A stretch of 64,000 nt of DNA. Origin: Malachius bipustulatus (taxonomy: Eukaryota > Arthropoda > Insecta > Coleoptera > Melyridae). Position 1 is the stretch's first letter. Every line of letters starts with the position of its first letter. The stretch lies in assembly GCA_910589415.1 (NCBI GenBank), contig OU342630.1, positions 40,704,012-40,768,011 on the forward strand, read 5' to 3'. Positions 46,454 to 58,600 of this stretch are shown here, one piece after another. Below the pieces are notes generated by a model. The model saw nothing but the letters and a program-made list of their open reading frames with translations. It was not told the origin of the DNA and searched no databases. Made by a program: the position numbers and the translations under genes.

Positions 46454-48014
46454 TCAAAGTTGACCGCAGAATCTAATTGTGCGGCGCGAGAACTTTAGGG
46501 CATTCATAAATGGAAAAATAATTGTAATGGAACGCGGAAAATTTGTTCATTTATGTTTTCAATTTCGACGAACTGAAGTAAAATATTTACAACTCCATAC
46601 AACTTCCGGTTAATCTGGAAGTAGCCACCAACTTTCATATTTGAAATGGAACCACCTGTATATTATAAAATTTTCCGATTGTCTCAATTGAAAGAAAATT
46701 CAACAACAATGGTTTTCACAGTTGAAGTTTGTAACTGTGTAGGTAGCGAGTAATTTATGAGTTATCAACAAATGAAAATGGTAATTTTTCATATTGCAAG
46801 CAGCTTACGTTGAAAACGGCTCAAGATATCGGAAAATGGTTTACATAATTATTTCCTTATTTTCACCGTGGCTATTATGCGTGGAGGAAATATTAATGCA
46901 GAGCGATGAAAAATCTGCGACTAAAAAATATATTTCCATTTTATAGAATAGTATAGGTGTCCCATATAACTTGGTCCTGTACCTTATTGAAGAATGTAGA
47001 GTTGGCAAGAACAAAAATTTCAAATAATTGTTGTTTCGGATAAGGAGACCTTTCATATAATAATAACTTCAACATTGCCGACGATTTAATAAAGGGTGGT
47101 AACGTAAAGTAACTTTTTTTTAAATATACATGATAGGTACTTTTTGCGATATTTAGAATCTAAAAAGAGAAATAAAACAGTATTATGGGTCCCCCATTAT
47201 CTGTGTCTGAGTTATCAGTGCTCTTGAGGAAAAAAAACAGCTCAACTTTGTAGCACTCTGTATAGATATGCCCTTTGTTATTTTTGGACGCCGTTTTCAC
47301 AGAAAAAATCAAATTAGTATAGGTACTCTCACTTTTTGAGACTAAAATTCTAAATATGTAAAGCAAAAAGCAGTGTTGCCACATTTCGAAAAGTGGCAAT
47401 TATCTTGAATTTTTTAAATGCATGACACGGCCTGTATTAAATAACACTATCTAAAAGTATATTTAAATACAAATTCAATGATATAATTATTTATCACAAC
47501 TTAGTATTGTGTTCAGTTGTTAGTATCAGTTTGTTTAATTCGTGTTTATTTGAAAAAATGTTTGCATGTAGGCTGACGATGCCATTCATAATAGACAATC
47601 ATGGTTACCTTCACAACGCTCATGCGCAAATAAATATATTTTAGTCATTTGAGCATTATTATCGATATCTGATGGCCCTTTATGAGCCTTTTTATTTAAT
47701 ATTTTCTTTTATTTTCCATCGCGCCTTTTGTTTTTATTGGATTTTGTTTGTCACCAGATTTTTGAGGTTTAAATAAGATTTTCGAATAAGACTTATCAAG
47801 ATTGAATTTTAATAAACAAAAATTTCTTAGTTTTTTTTAATTTTCTTAATTTTTTTAAATATGAAAAATAGCAAAAAAAAAGTAAAAAAGTCTACAAATT
47901 CATATCTGGCTTTAAATTTTAATTCTAAACTACTTTTCTCCATACATTTTTAAAAATATCTTCACAAAAAGGGTACATTCTCTCATAACATTTTTACATT
48001 TTCTGTCCTACATA
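46454..48014. other. Intron DNA with fragments of family L-like sequence
   Basis: 46650-46860 has ACCACCTGTATATTATAAAA, GAGTTATCAACAAATGAAAA and AACGGCTCAAGATATC, which resemble family L and the 45-kb element. 46960-47440 carries GTCCCATATAACTTGG, AGCACTCTGTATAGA and CGGCCTGTATTAAAT, worn transposon ends. No gene seen. Confidence 0.4.
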
Positions 48015-48777
48015 TACAGGGTGTCTGCTTTAGGCTGGCTACCGGCTATATTTCAGAAACTAATGTGCCTAGAATCTCAAAAAAATTCCAGACATAAGTG
48101 ATCACGAGAAATTCAATGAAAATATTTTCAAGATGGCCGCACTTTCGGAAATACCGGAAGTTGACACCTACTTCGTTATTTTAACGGGAACACCTTGTAA
48201 AATATTATATTTTTTAATGTCTGAAGAAATCGAATACGCACAGGTGGTTTTCACCATTGGAATTTTGACTGAGCGGTTTATGAGTTATAAACAATTTAAA
48301 ATCGAAAATTTTCAACTTCAAAGCAGTCTAGAACTAGAACGGCTCAAGATATCTTCAAACGGTTTACATGTCCCTATCCTAACTTTTCATGTTTTATCCC
48401 ACTATTATTGGTCTAATGCTCAAACCCTACGAACGCTACGAATTTTAAACCAATGACAGGTTCCAAAATATAATTCCAGGGGTTATATTTATTGATGAAT
48501 ACCGGCCATAGTGGGATAACACATGAAAAGTTAGGATAGGGACATGTAAACCGTTTGAAGATATCTTGAGCCGTTCTTGTTCTAGACTGCTTCGCAGTTG
48601 AAAATTTTCGAATTTAAATTGTTTATAACTCATAAACCGCTCAATCTAAATTCCAATGGTGGAAACCACCTGTATTCGATTTCTTCAGACATTTAAAAAA
48701 TATAATATTTAATCAACGGTTCTAGGCTTACTGGTTTACGAGATATAGCCGGTGGCCAGCCTTAAGCAGACCCTGTA
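48015..48777. mobile_element. Foldback element, family L copy 2
   Basis: Ends TACAGGGTGTCTGCTTTAGG / GCCTTAAGCAGACCCTGTA; inner blocks identical in order to 34275-35287 (AAGATGGCCGCACTTTCGGA, GGTGGTTTTCACCATTGGAA, GAACTAGAACGGCTCAAGAT). The left half is longer than the right. The terminal 60 bp differ from copy 1. Confidence 0.82.
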
Positions 48778-48894
48778 TGTATGGTACCTACGCAACGTAG
48801 CGAGTCTAAGTGGAAATTTTTTAAATGTATCTATTGTTGACATGAAAGTAATTACAAAAATAATGATAAAACTCATTTGAAGTCGATATTAGCT

Positions 48895-48958
48895 TCAAAA
48901 ACGAGCACAGAAATCTGCCCGTTAGCCTAATAATGAGCCTTTATAATATTGGCTGTTA
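48895..48958. repeat. Right-end fragment of the TTA-type MITE
   Basis: CAGAAATCTGCCCGTTAGCC, then ATGAGCCTTTATAATATTGG, CTG and TTA, matches the right end of 34033-34251 and of 59396-60835. No left end is clear. Confidence 0.6.
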
Positions 48959-49370
48959 CTACATTTTTATTAGGTTTCGCTTTTTCGGTCATTATAAAAG
49001 TTTATACTAAAACGAAAATGGATTTATAATAATTCAATTATTATTATTAATATAAATTCGAGTTAGTAACTAATAGTTTCAAATATGAAAAAAAGAGTTC
49101 ACTTCACTACGGATGCGAACCGAAAATGCATCAGTGTTATTTATTTGAACACCTTATTTTAGTACTGTGGTTAAAGCTACAGCATTGTCTATTCAACTAT
49201 TTTGTGATTTTCCATGATATTTCTCTATATCAGGGTGGGCGGTGTCTATTCAACACCCAGTATATAGTTTTTTCATATAAATAATATTCCAGGTATAGTT
49301 TTGTGCTCATCTAATACTTAATTTTAAAAGAAACTAGGATTAAATTATTGGCTACAACGTAAAACATCAC

Positions 49371-49535
49371 CTGAATGACCCCACTTCTGTTTAGTATGGC
49401 GTGTCCTATTGGCTGAAACTTTTCCATAATTTCTAGAGATTCCTTCACTCTTGGATGATCCACATCTACGATGCGAAAAGCGGTTATATTTACAGAATTG
49501 TATTTGAAATCTTCCAGGTCAAAGGTTTCGAGGTC
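49371..49535 (-). CDS. Exon of a kainate-type ionotropic glutamate receptor (amino-terminal domain)
   Basis: This 165-bp exon encodes 55 residues of the extracellular amino-terminal domain of an insect kainate-type (GRIK-like) glutamate receptor, a ligand-gated cation channel of the plasma membrane. Seen: an acceptor (TTGTTTCAG just above 49535), an open phase-0 frame starting DLETFDLEDFKYNSVNITAF and ending SGVIQ, and a donor GTGATG below 49371. The ETFDLEDFKYN..NITAFR signature is typical of insect members of this family, which I recognise from family knowledge. The frame joins without a gap to the exon at 4142-4297 (SGVIQ then AEPALMF), so both belong to one minus-strand gene and are consecutive. 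The 5' exons lie above 49536, probably outside the window. No stop or frameshift is visible, so the exon looks functional. The exact paralogue cannot be told from two exons. Confidence 0.88.
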
Positions 49536-49559
49536 CTGAAACAATAAGTCACATGACAA

Positions 49560-50122
49560 AGCCGTAGAAAAGTCTCACGGTAACATCTAACCAATAAAGA
49601 TAAAACGTTATTTTAAGATAAAAATAGAAAACCAGCTTACTTGATAAGTAAAACTGTATTTTAGTTATATGGTACCACTTCATAACTAGTGCGCTTTTTA
49701 TTATGTTTTTTTTTATGGAAGATGAAGTTAAACGTTAAAGCAGTACCTTTCGTTTTTATATTTCCTACTTTGAAAGACATTTTTATTTTTTACAAGAAAT
49801 GTAATCTCTTAAGAATCTAGCAACTTATATTTTTTTAATTTATAAGAGTGTCTTTTGTACTACTGCCATTACATTATTACATTAGAGTCCACCTGGAGTC
49901 GAGAATTTACACTTGAGCCCTACATGGCTTGCGGGAAGTATTAATATTTTTGCCTCGGTATTTCAATTCAAAATTACCTTAGTTGTGTGCTGCAAAAGTC
50001 CTCGCTCTTTTGTTACGTGTCGAGTTATTGATTTAATTAGTGTTAATTAAAACGTATGTAACTTCTTTTCTACAGGAATAAAGTATCTCAAGCAATATTA
50101 CTGTTCATACATGGCATACCTA
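49560..50122. other. Receptor intron upstream of the 49371-49535 exon, nothing recognised
   Basis: AT-rich sequence. No splice-bordered open frame similar to the preceding part of a glutamate receptor was found on the minus strand here or in the remaining window. Confidence 0.35.
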
Positions 50123-50253
50123 TACAGGATGTACCATAAATATCCTTCTCTATATTGCTATCTCCTGAACGCTAAGAGATACAGGGTCGGTTAAATTAGA
50201 GAAAAGATGCGCAATTTTGTGGCTCTTTCCAATCCGTCAAGACATGCAAGATA

Positions 50254-51153
50254 TACAGTGTGACCCATTTGTTCTTGAAACACCCTGAAGAATCTTAATT
50301 TATGGTGAGATTTTAAAGAAATTTCTTTTAAACCATAGAGCTTGATAAACTATATTTTGGGAGCAAAAAGCGTCTAATTCCTACAATATCCAATGCCTAC
50401 TAGATCAGTGTTTACTTGTAAAATCTCAAAAATTCATATTAGCGATTTTTTTAGAAAAAAACTGTGCACGCTACTGGATTCACCAGCCCTCAAAACGGTA
50501 CTGTACTAAATTTTATTGGAAATGTCAGAGTAATAAGGATCTTGCAGTTATTTTAGAAATTCATAATAGAACTCCGAATTTTCATTAATTTATTCGAAAA
50601 GGTCAAGAGAGACAAAATAGAAATTGTACGTCTAGTTGGTGATAATGTGGGTACTTTAATTTTTTAATTATAATTTTTTATTTATTTATTTATTTATTTT
50701 TATTTTTTTTTTATTTTTTTTATTTTTTTTATTTTTTTTATTTTTTTTATACTTTTTTTTCACTTTTTTTTTAATTTTAATTTTTACTTATGATAGCTTT
50801 TGACCTTTTTCAAATTAATTTATGAAAATTTGGAGTATTATTATGAATTTTTAAAATAACTACAAGATCCTTTTTACTCTGACATTTCCAATAAAATTTG
50901 GTACAGTACCGTTTTGAGGGCTGGTGAATCCCGTGGCGTGCCCAGTTTTTTTCTAAGAAAATCGCTAATATGAATTTTTGAGATTTTACAAGTAAACACT
51001 GATCTAGTAGGCCCTGGATATTGTAGGAATGAGACGCTTTTTGCTCCCAAAATATAGTTTATCAAGCTCTATGGTTTAAAAGAATTTTTTTCAAAATCGC
51101 ACCATAAATTAAGATTCTACAGGGTGTTTCAAAAACAAATGGGTCACACTGTA
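50254..51153. mobile_element. 900-bp foldback nested in family G copy 3
   Basis: Ends TACAGTGTGACCCATTTGTT / AACAAATGGGTCACACTGTA, arms about 390 bp (TGGTGAGATTTTAAAGAAAT, TTTTGGGAGCAAAAAGCGTC, GATCAGTGTTTACTTGTAAA and inverses). TA on both sides fits a TA duplication of AAGA(TA)TCTGTGACC. The centre is an ATTT/T-rich low-complexity run at 50668-50765. Confidence 0.85.
50668..50765. repeat. T-rich (ATTT)n low-complexity run
   Basis: Repeated TTTATTTATTTATTT merging into T runs with single A, at the loop of the nested foldback. Confidence 0.9.
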
Positions 51154-51975
51154 TGTGACTGCTCCTGAAATATCCTGAAACACTGAAAAATCGAGATTTC
51201 TTATTTTTATCATAATCTTTCTTATTAGAAATTAATAAAAAAAATTTTGTAGGCTTACATAAATCGTCAGGAGCTACCCATCTGTCATTACAAAAAATTT
51301 CAGGGCCGACTAGATCCAAGAGTTTTCACAGTCAAATGTCGTTTTTCTTATGGCGGCCATATTATTTTTTTATGTCGTTCGATATGAAAAAAATAATGGA
51401 AACCAAAAATAAATAAACTTAAAAAAAAAATTATTTAATTTTTATTCTTATTATTTCAAAGAAAAACCTAAAAAAAAATCGTCGAAAAACGTCAACATTG
51501 GTGGAATACGCCGAAATGATGCTTGCCTTATGATTTTTTAATTTATCTATGAAATTAGGTCAAAAAAGTTGTCTTTTGTAAAAAAAAGAAGAAAATTTTT
51601 ATTTTTTTTTTATTTTTTTAAGCTTAACAATTTTTAGTTTTTATGATTTTTTTTCATACCGAACAACATAAAAAAGTTGACTATGAATATTCTGGGATCT
51701 AGTCGGCTTTGAAAATTTTTGAAATGTCAGATGGGTAGCTTTTTCTGACTTATGTAAGCCCACAAAAAATTATTTATTAATCTCCAATAATAAAAAAGAT
51801 AAGAAAAAATAAGAAATCTCGATTTTTCTGTTTTTCAGGATATTTCAGGAACGGTCACAGATATTTTGTATGTCTTGACTGATTCGAGATGACCACAAAA
51901 TTGCGCTTCTTTGGACTTGTTTAACCGACCCTGTATCTGTTAGCGTTAGGAGAAGGATATATGGTGCACCCTGTA

Positions 51976-52940
51976 TATATAAAAACAAAGTTGAAATATA
52001 GCTTCAGATAATTTTTTGTCAAAGCTTCTTAACTTCTGGTCGAGCGTAGCCCAATCAGAATAAATTAACATTAGTTAATCCATGCAACCATTCACGCGCT
52101 AGAAAAAATTTCAGTTTGAATAAACCATCTGATGTGGGCTGATTAAAATATCAACTGCTTGAAAAAAATGCCACATTATTATTACAATAATTATTAACAG
52201 TCAAAATAACTATACAACTTGTAAAAAGTATAGGACTTTTGTTTCAAAAAAGTACAAGTTTTTTTAAAGTGTATTAAGTACGGAACATTTTTACAATTCG
52301 AATCCATTTATAAATCATAAAAAAAAGTTTACTTAAATTAAATGTAAATCAATAATAATTATTCAAACACTGAAAGCAAAGTCTGCTCGTCCTCCGAGAA
52401 AACCAAAACTAACTAACGAAAATCAAGACTAGGCGTAATGGTTACGGGTGAAATTATTGATCAAACTGTGATTTATTAGTCACCGATATTCACCGATCGT
52501 AGTCACAAGCTGTGATTTGACTGAGAAAATATCGTTGACTGAAATCAGAGTTCGATAAATATCGCCCATCACCACATTCCATTTCGATTCAAACACCTTC
52601 TAGCAGTTTCAGCTGTTTGGACGGTAGGTATAGTATTTCCTCATGTCTTATATTCGCAGATCAAAAGTGTGTATACCTCAGTCGGCCAAAAGATATAGTA
52701 ATAAAAGTGCGCGGTAAGTTTACAATCCAGGTAGGCAGACCTTATACACAAGAATTATATACACAAACCTTAGAATGCCCTTCTCATTGGTTTACCGGAA
52801 CCAGGTTTATTACTATAATATCTGTTGGTCGACTGAAGTATAGGAACTTATCAACCTTTTAGGTTATTAGGTAAGGCAGGGCAGGAGATTATTAAAATTG
52901 CTAGAAAATATTAAATGAGTATGATGAGAGTGACTAAATC
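51976..52940. other. Intron DNA, nothing recognised
   Basis: AT-rich; the plus-strand ORF at 52617-52862 has no family motif. The segment after 52870 may already belong to the retrotransposon remnant. Confidence 0.3.
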
Positions 52941-52949
52941 GACAGTCAC

Positions 52950-54378
52950 TAAATGGGAGGAGGTTTCATATGCAACAGAAGCGAAGTATCTGGGAGTACC
53001 TAATATTCGACCAGATACTTATATGAAATCAACACCTGGCTAGCACGACCCAGACAGCTGCCATAAGTCTAGGTAGATGCAGAAGACTTTCTTGCAAAAG
53101 TTGGGGATTGAACCCTAAAATGACCGATGATGTCGTAAGACCGATGATAATCTACGGGTAGTTGGTATAATGAACGAAGACCACGCAGCTGCAGGCGCAA
53201 AAACTCCTGTAAAAAACTCAACGGCTAGCCTGCCTGAACATAACAGGAGCAATGTGGACAACCTCAACTGCAGCATTGGAGGTTTTACTCAATCTTCCAC
53301 CATTACACATATATGTACATGATACAGCGAAGCAGACAATCTGCAGATTGATGACAGGACAACCACCCGTTATATCGAGACATGGATCTACCGAACAAGA
53401 ACTGAGAGAGTTCATCCGGGCAGATCCCATCCTGAGAATACCTAGTGACGAGATACCACCTCAGTTCTGTTTCAACAAAACATTCAACATCCTCTTCCCT
53501 GATAGGAAGGAATGGAAAAACGGGATCCCAGTGTTCGCTCACTCGATCTGGTACACGGACGGTTCCAGAACGCCCCAAGGCACTGGAGCGGGCTTATAAT
53601 AAAAATCAAAACAAGTTAAAATGGCGATCAGTATTGGCCGACACGTCACGGTGTTTCAGGCCGAGACCGTTGCTATCGGGCAATTTGCTAAAGAAATCAG
53701 GCTGCTTAACTTGACTCGCACATTAATAGCGATCTGTATTAACAGCCAAGCTGACTTAAAGTCACTGGCCTCGCTATTAATCACATCGCGGAACGTGATG
53801 GACTGCAGGAATGCCCTGGAGGATATATCTGATACCAACAACGTCACTCTTGTATGGATATCAGGGAACTCAGGGCTAGAGGGTAACGAGAAGGCGGATA
53901 CGCTGACCCGCAAGGGATCAGAGACTGCCCCCGTCGGACCTGAACCCTACTGCGGGGCGAAAAAAATCTTCAAGAGAAGCACGAAAAAGAGTGGACGCTC
54001 TCAGAAACTCTGGCCAAATTGAACAGATCCATAGGGCAGAGGCATGCGAAGAAGTTCATCAAAGAACCCTCTCACGCAGTTACGACAATCCTACTAGGCC
54101 TCAGTCGTACCAGACTGAGGATAACGATAGGCCTGTTCACAGAATACTGTCGACTCCGCAAACAATTAACCAGGGTCGAAGGGGCAGATGACGGCGGATG
54201 TCGCTGCTGCCTCGAAGATGAAGAAACGGCGGACTACGTTTTCTGCCATTGTAAAGGACTAGCTAGGTCCCGGTTCCTGTGCCTAAGCGCTGAAAGACCT
54301 ACGTCAGGGAGCTACATTAGGTTTCCCAACAGACTCTGGAAGTTGGTAAAACAACTAGAGCTGGGAGAGGAGCTCTAA
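52950..54378 (+). pseudogene. I/R1-type non-LTR retrotransposon remnant (RT end, RNase H, zinc motif)
   Basis: A 5'-truncated, frameshifted piece of a retrotransposon polyprotein. In order: ATEAKYLGV (52970), CRRLSCKSWGLNPKMTDDVV and RPMIIYG (53080-53155) from the thumb region after the reverse transcriptase; TTSTAALEVLLNLPPLHIYV (53254-53313); then RNase H with YTDGSRTPQGTGAGL (53550-53597), two stops, HVTVFQAETVAIGQFAKE, INSQADLKSLASLL and SGNSGLEGNEKADTL; finally CRCCLEDEETADYVFCHC (54200-54255), a C-C-H-C motif, ending at TAA 54376-54378. In active RNase H the INSQ position is normally Asp and GNSG is GHSG, so catalysis is lost. The base composition is clearly less AT-rich than the surroundings. 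RNase H retention points to the I or R1/Loa side of non-LTR elements. Confidence 0.85.
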
Positions 54379-54464
54379 CTATAGGGAGCCTACAGGAAGC
54401 CTCCCATTACAATCTTCAATCTACATGATAAGAGTGAAACTGAAATGGAAAATACCTCAAATAA

Positions 54465-54750
54465 TAGCACAAACTAAAATTTTAATGGAAAATACTTTAC
54501 CCTAAAAGTCAAAAGAAAGATTATTAGTAAATTTTCTTACTCAGATATTCAGATTACTTAGTTATTCTGAAACGAAAAGTTAGGTACTAAAGTTAGGTAG
54601 TAAGTAAGGTGAGTGGGTGCGTCTGGCATCATAAAATCATTTTTTGTTCCTTTATGCTATCGGGAGTAGATAAAGTATAGTACGATATCTCGGGTTGAAA
54701 GGCAATTTCGCACTTGCGGAAAAATTTTTCTTTTAACTCTTGCTATGTAA
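54465..54750 (+). repeat. Dispersed repeat, partner at 32905-33260
   Basis: Same ordered blocks as its partner: AATGGAAAATACTTTA, GTTAGGTAGTAAGT, GCATCATAAAATCATTTTTT, GAGTAGATAAAGTATAGTAC and ATATCTCGGGTTGAAA. Confidence 0.65.
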
Positions 54751-55666
54751 TATTTTATTGCTGACCGTAGGTTTGTAAAAGCAAAAAACTTACCTACATA
54801 ATAATAATTATAAACGTGATCTCATCCAGTGTCTTATAGATTTGCTTCGCTTATTTTCTAATGTAGGGTGTAGTATAGTTGTACCAGAGATTGTTGAAAT
54901 ATTGTTGAAGTCATAAAATATGACAGTTTAACAATTAGATTTTTTCGTTATATCTCTTGGTCGACTATAACAGCCAGAATAATAATTCCGAATTAATATA
55001 ATAATGAAAAACGTGTAATATATCTGATTTTGACATGTAGATTTTGTAGATTTGATATGTAGATTATATTTTTAAAAACTAACTGATGTTGTACCAAATA
55101 CAACGTCACATTTTTCGTGAAGTATTGTTTAAATAGCTCACAATAATAAAAATTTAATCGACCACAAAAGCACAGAATAGATATAATCAGAAGCTAAACT
55201 CGCCGGCGACGCCTTTGATCTTTTAGAGACAACCCAAACCTCTAGCGGCCATTGCTTCAGAGTAGAAACGCAGGCCGGCCACCAGCCCGCCACAGAATAA
55301 GTGCAATTCTATTCTGTGGGCCCGCATTCAAAACTAATGAAAGCTCATCTCAAATCATGGCGGATCTCTATGCGCCGAGTAGATGCGCGAACTCGGTATT
55401 TTTATTGAAGTTTATATTCTGATTGTACCTATTCTGTGACAAAAGTTTGGTTTCTCTTTTGTTTTTGTTGTGCCCGATTGGTGGAAAGCAGGCGTAAGAT
55501 ACCATAATACATTCGTCATTCCATCACCCGTGCAAACCTAACTAAAATTTTTCTCCCATACATAGAATACTCGTATATGATTAATGTCAAACTGACATTG
55601 ATCACATATAAAAATAAAACTCTCCTAAATATTTACTTTTTTCAAAGAAATTAGTGAATAATATTG
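54751..55666 (+). other. Possible 5' region of the non-LTR element
   Basis: Lacks a recognisable first ORF. From about 55195 the sequence becomes more GC-rich (CGCCGGCGACGCC, GGCCGGCCACCAGCCCGCC), with a hairpin CCACAGAATA..TATTCTGTGG at 55289-55318, and could be the 5' untranslated or promoter part of the retrotransposon that follows. This is inferred from position only. Confidence 0.35.
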
Positions 55667-58600
55667 ATGGCAGACGATAGCTTGAATACTAGAGCCCATC
55701 ATGGATTAAACAACAACAAAATCCACAAAGATCGTCACTGTGAAGACTGGACCGATTCCTTGGAATACTCCCAGTCATGCAGCTCTAAAGAATTGACACT
55801 TGGCTCGAATTTGACCATATTACAACTAAACATTGAAGGAATATCTAAAGATAAGTGCCACTTTTTATCTAAAATTTGCAATGATAAAAATGTAGATATA
55901 ATACTTCTTCAAGAAACGCACACAAATTCTAATGAACAAATTTTATCTCGAGGTGTTATTCCAAGTTATACACTTGTTGAATCATTAAACAGTGCAATAC
56001 ACGGATGTGCTACTTATGTTAAGGAAAATATTCACAATCCTGAAATCATATATAATAATATTTATGAAGGTATATTTATAATTGTCATAAAAGTTTCAGA
56101 TACTTTCATTTGTAATTTATATAAACCTCCAAAAGTTCAATGGCCAGAAGATTTTCCTATAGTTTATGGACACCCAGTTATTTATGCAGGAGATTTTAAT
56201 TGTCATCATAATTCTTGGGGTTATGATCTCAACGACCGAAATGGCATTGCTTTGTCAAACTGGATTGAGAGAAATAATTATCATTTGAAATATAATCCGA
56301 AAGATAAAAAAAGTTTTTATTCTTCTAGATGGCGTAAAAATTATAACCCAGATTTATGCGTAATATCTAAAGACAATGATGATATACCATTACCTATTAT
56401 CAAGGAAGTATTACAACACTTTCCACATAGCCAGCACAAGCCGACGTTAATTAGAACAGGAATTCGTATTGAATATATTAATTCATTACAAAAACCAAGA
56501 TGGAATTTTGGCAAAGCAAACTGGAAAGAATTTAGAACTCAAATAGACAATAACATAAGATGGATTAAGCCCACTTATAATAACTATTCTAGATTTGTAG
56601 GTATTATCAAAGCAACAGCTAAAAGAACAATACCTAGAGGATTTCGACAACAATATATTCCTTGTTGGACCAAAGAAACTCAGGAAATCTATGAATCATA
56701 TAAAAAAGCTCCCACTTCAGAAGCAGCAAATACAATTTTGAATTGTCTGAACAATTCACGGAAAGAAAAATGGAATACTTTAATGGAAAACATGAATTTC
56801 ACTCATTCTAGTAGAAGCAGTTGGAACCTACTTAGCAAATTAGGAACTACTAATCAAATAAAACAGCAAAAATATAATATTTCACCTAATTCTATTTCTT
56901 CTAGAATAGTGAAAGTTTCTAATTCTGTTTTAGTATCCAAAGAAGAACAGAAAAACATTAAAAATAAATTAAGAAAACAAAGAAAAAATGCCATTAATTC
57001 TGACACATTGTCTAAACCATTTGAATTAAAAGAACTTAAAGCAGCAATAAATTCCATGAAAAAACGAAAATCACCTGGTTTCGATGGTATTTTAACTGAA
57101 TTCTTAAAAAATCTGGGGAGTTGTTCATTAAAATGGCTACTTTCTTTTTTTAATAACATTCTGGTTTCAGGTCGACTACCTGAAGATTTCAAAAAAGCAA
57201 AAATTAGCGCAATTCTAAAGCCTGGGAAACCAAGTCATGACTCTTCAAGCTACAGACCTATTGCTTTGCTTAGTATCACTTATAAAGTACTGGAAAAACT
57301 TTTATACAATCGTCTATTACCAATTGTTGATGAAAAATTACTTATTGAACAAGGTGGATTTCGGCCAAACAGAAATACATGTGACCAAGTTTTGGCGTTG
57401 ACAACCCACATTGAATGTGGCTTTCAAAGAAAATTAAAAACAGGAGCAGTCTTCCTAGATCTATCTGCAGCATACGACACTGTGTGGAAAGAAGGTCTCT
57501 TACATAAATTATATAAAACCATTGGTTGTAAGACGATTATGAATCTATTGGAAAATATGCTATCAGACCGAAAAATAAAAGTTTTCATAAACGAAAAGAG
57601 CAGTAAATACAGAATCTTAAATAATGGTCTCCCACAAGGTTCTGTTTTATCTCCACTGCTATTCAATATTTACATTAGTGATTTGCCTGCAACCAAATCT
57701 AGAAAATTCATATATGCCGATGACATTATTTTAACTTACCAAAACAGCGAATTTAATTTATTAGAAGAAACGCTGTGCTCTGATTTGAAAATCATGAATG
57801 ATTACTTTAAGAAATGGCGTCTTTGCTTAAACTCTTCAAAAACAGAAGTTACATGTTTCCATCTCAATAACCACCAAAAATCTAAAAAGCTAAATATAAC
57901 TTTCAACGGATCGTCACTGAATCATAATTTCAATCCAAAATATCTTGGTGTGACTTTGGATATATCTTTAACCTATAATCAACACTTAGAAAAAGTGAAA
58001 CAAAAATTAAAAACAAGAAATAATAATCTATACAAACTTGCTGGAACAACTTGGGGAGCCAATGCAAAAACAATTCGCACATCAGCTCTTGCACTTGTTT
58101 ATTCAACAGCGGAATATTGTGCACCCGTATGGCTCAACAGTGTACATCAGTCAAAAGTGGATATTCAACTGAACCAAACATTACGAATTATTACTGGAAC
58201 AATTTCCTCAACTCCGATCCCTTGGTTACCTGTTTTGTCAAATATTGCTCCATCTAATCTCCGAAGACAACAAGCAACACATAAAATCATGAATAAATAC
58301 CGAACATTTCCAGATGATTTTTCAATAACATCGGACCTGAATAATCTTCCAACAACGAGATTAAAATCAAGAAGACCTGTGTGGCTAGAAACATACCTGG
58401 ATCGACCATTTAAAATTGAAGATGAATGGAGAAATGATTGGCGAAATAAAAGTGTTTCTTTATTCAACAACACTTTAATCGAAGATCCTTCATCATTAGT
58501 CAACGGTTTTGAAATCAGAAGGAAAGTCTGGGTACAAGTAAATCGCTTAAGAACAGGACACGGTAGATGTAATTCAATGTTACATAAATGGAATTTAATA

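Larger units (their letters stand above)
4298..49370 (-). other. ~45-kb intron of the glutamate receptor gene, filled with transposable elements
   Basis: The two receptor exons join in protein order and in phase, so the stretch between them is inferred to be a single intron of about 45,073 bp. It contains at least a dozen foldback elements, a Crypton, mariner-type remnants and a tandem repeat, all described separately. No further receptor exon was recognised on the minus strand inside it. An alternative cassette exon is not excluded. Confidence 0.75.
50123..51975. mobile_element. Family G foldback copy 3, split by a 900-bp insertion
   Basis: Starts TACAGGATGTACCATAAATA and ends ATATATGGTGCACCCTGTA. 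Family G blocks run to CATGCAAGATA (50252), are interrupted by the element 50254-51153, and resume with TGTGACTGCTCCTGAAATAT. Without the insert it is about 950 bp, close to the ~997 bp of copies 1 and 2. Confidence 0.82.
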
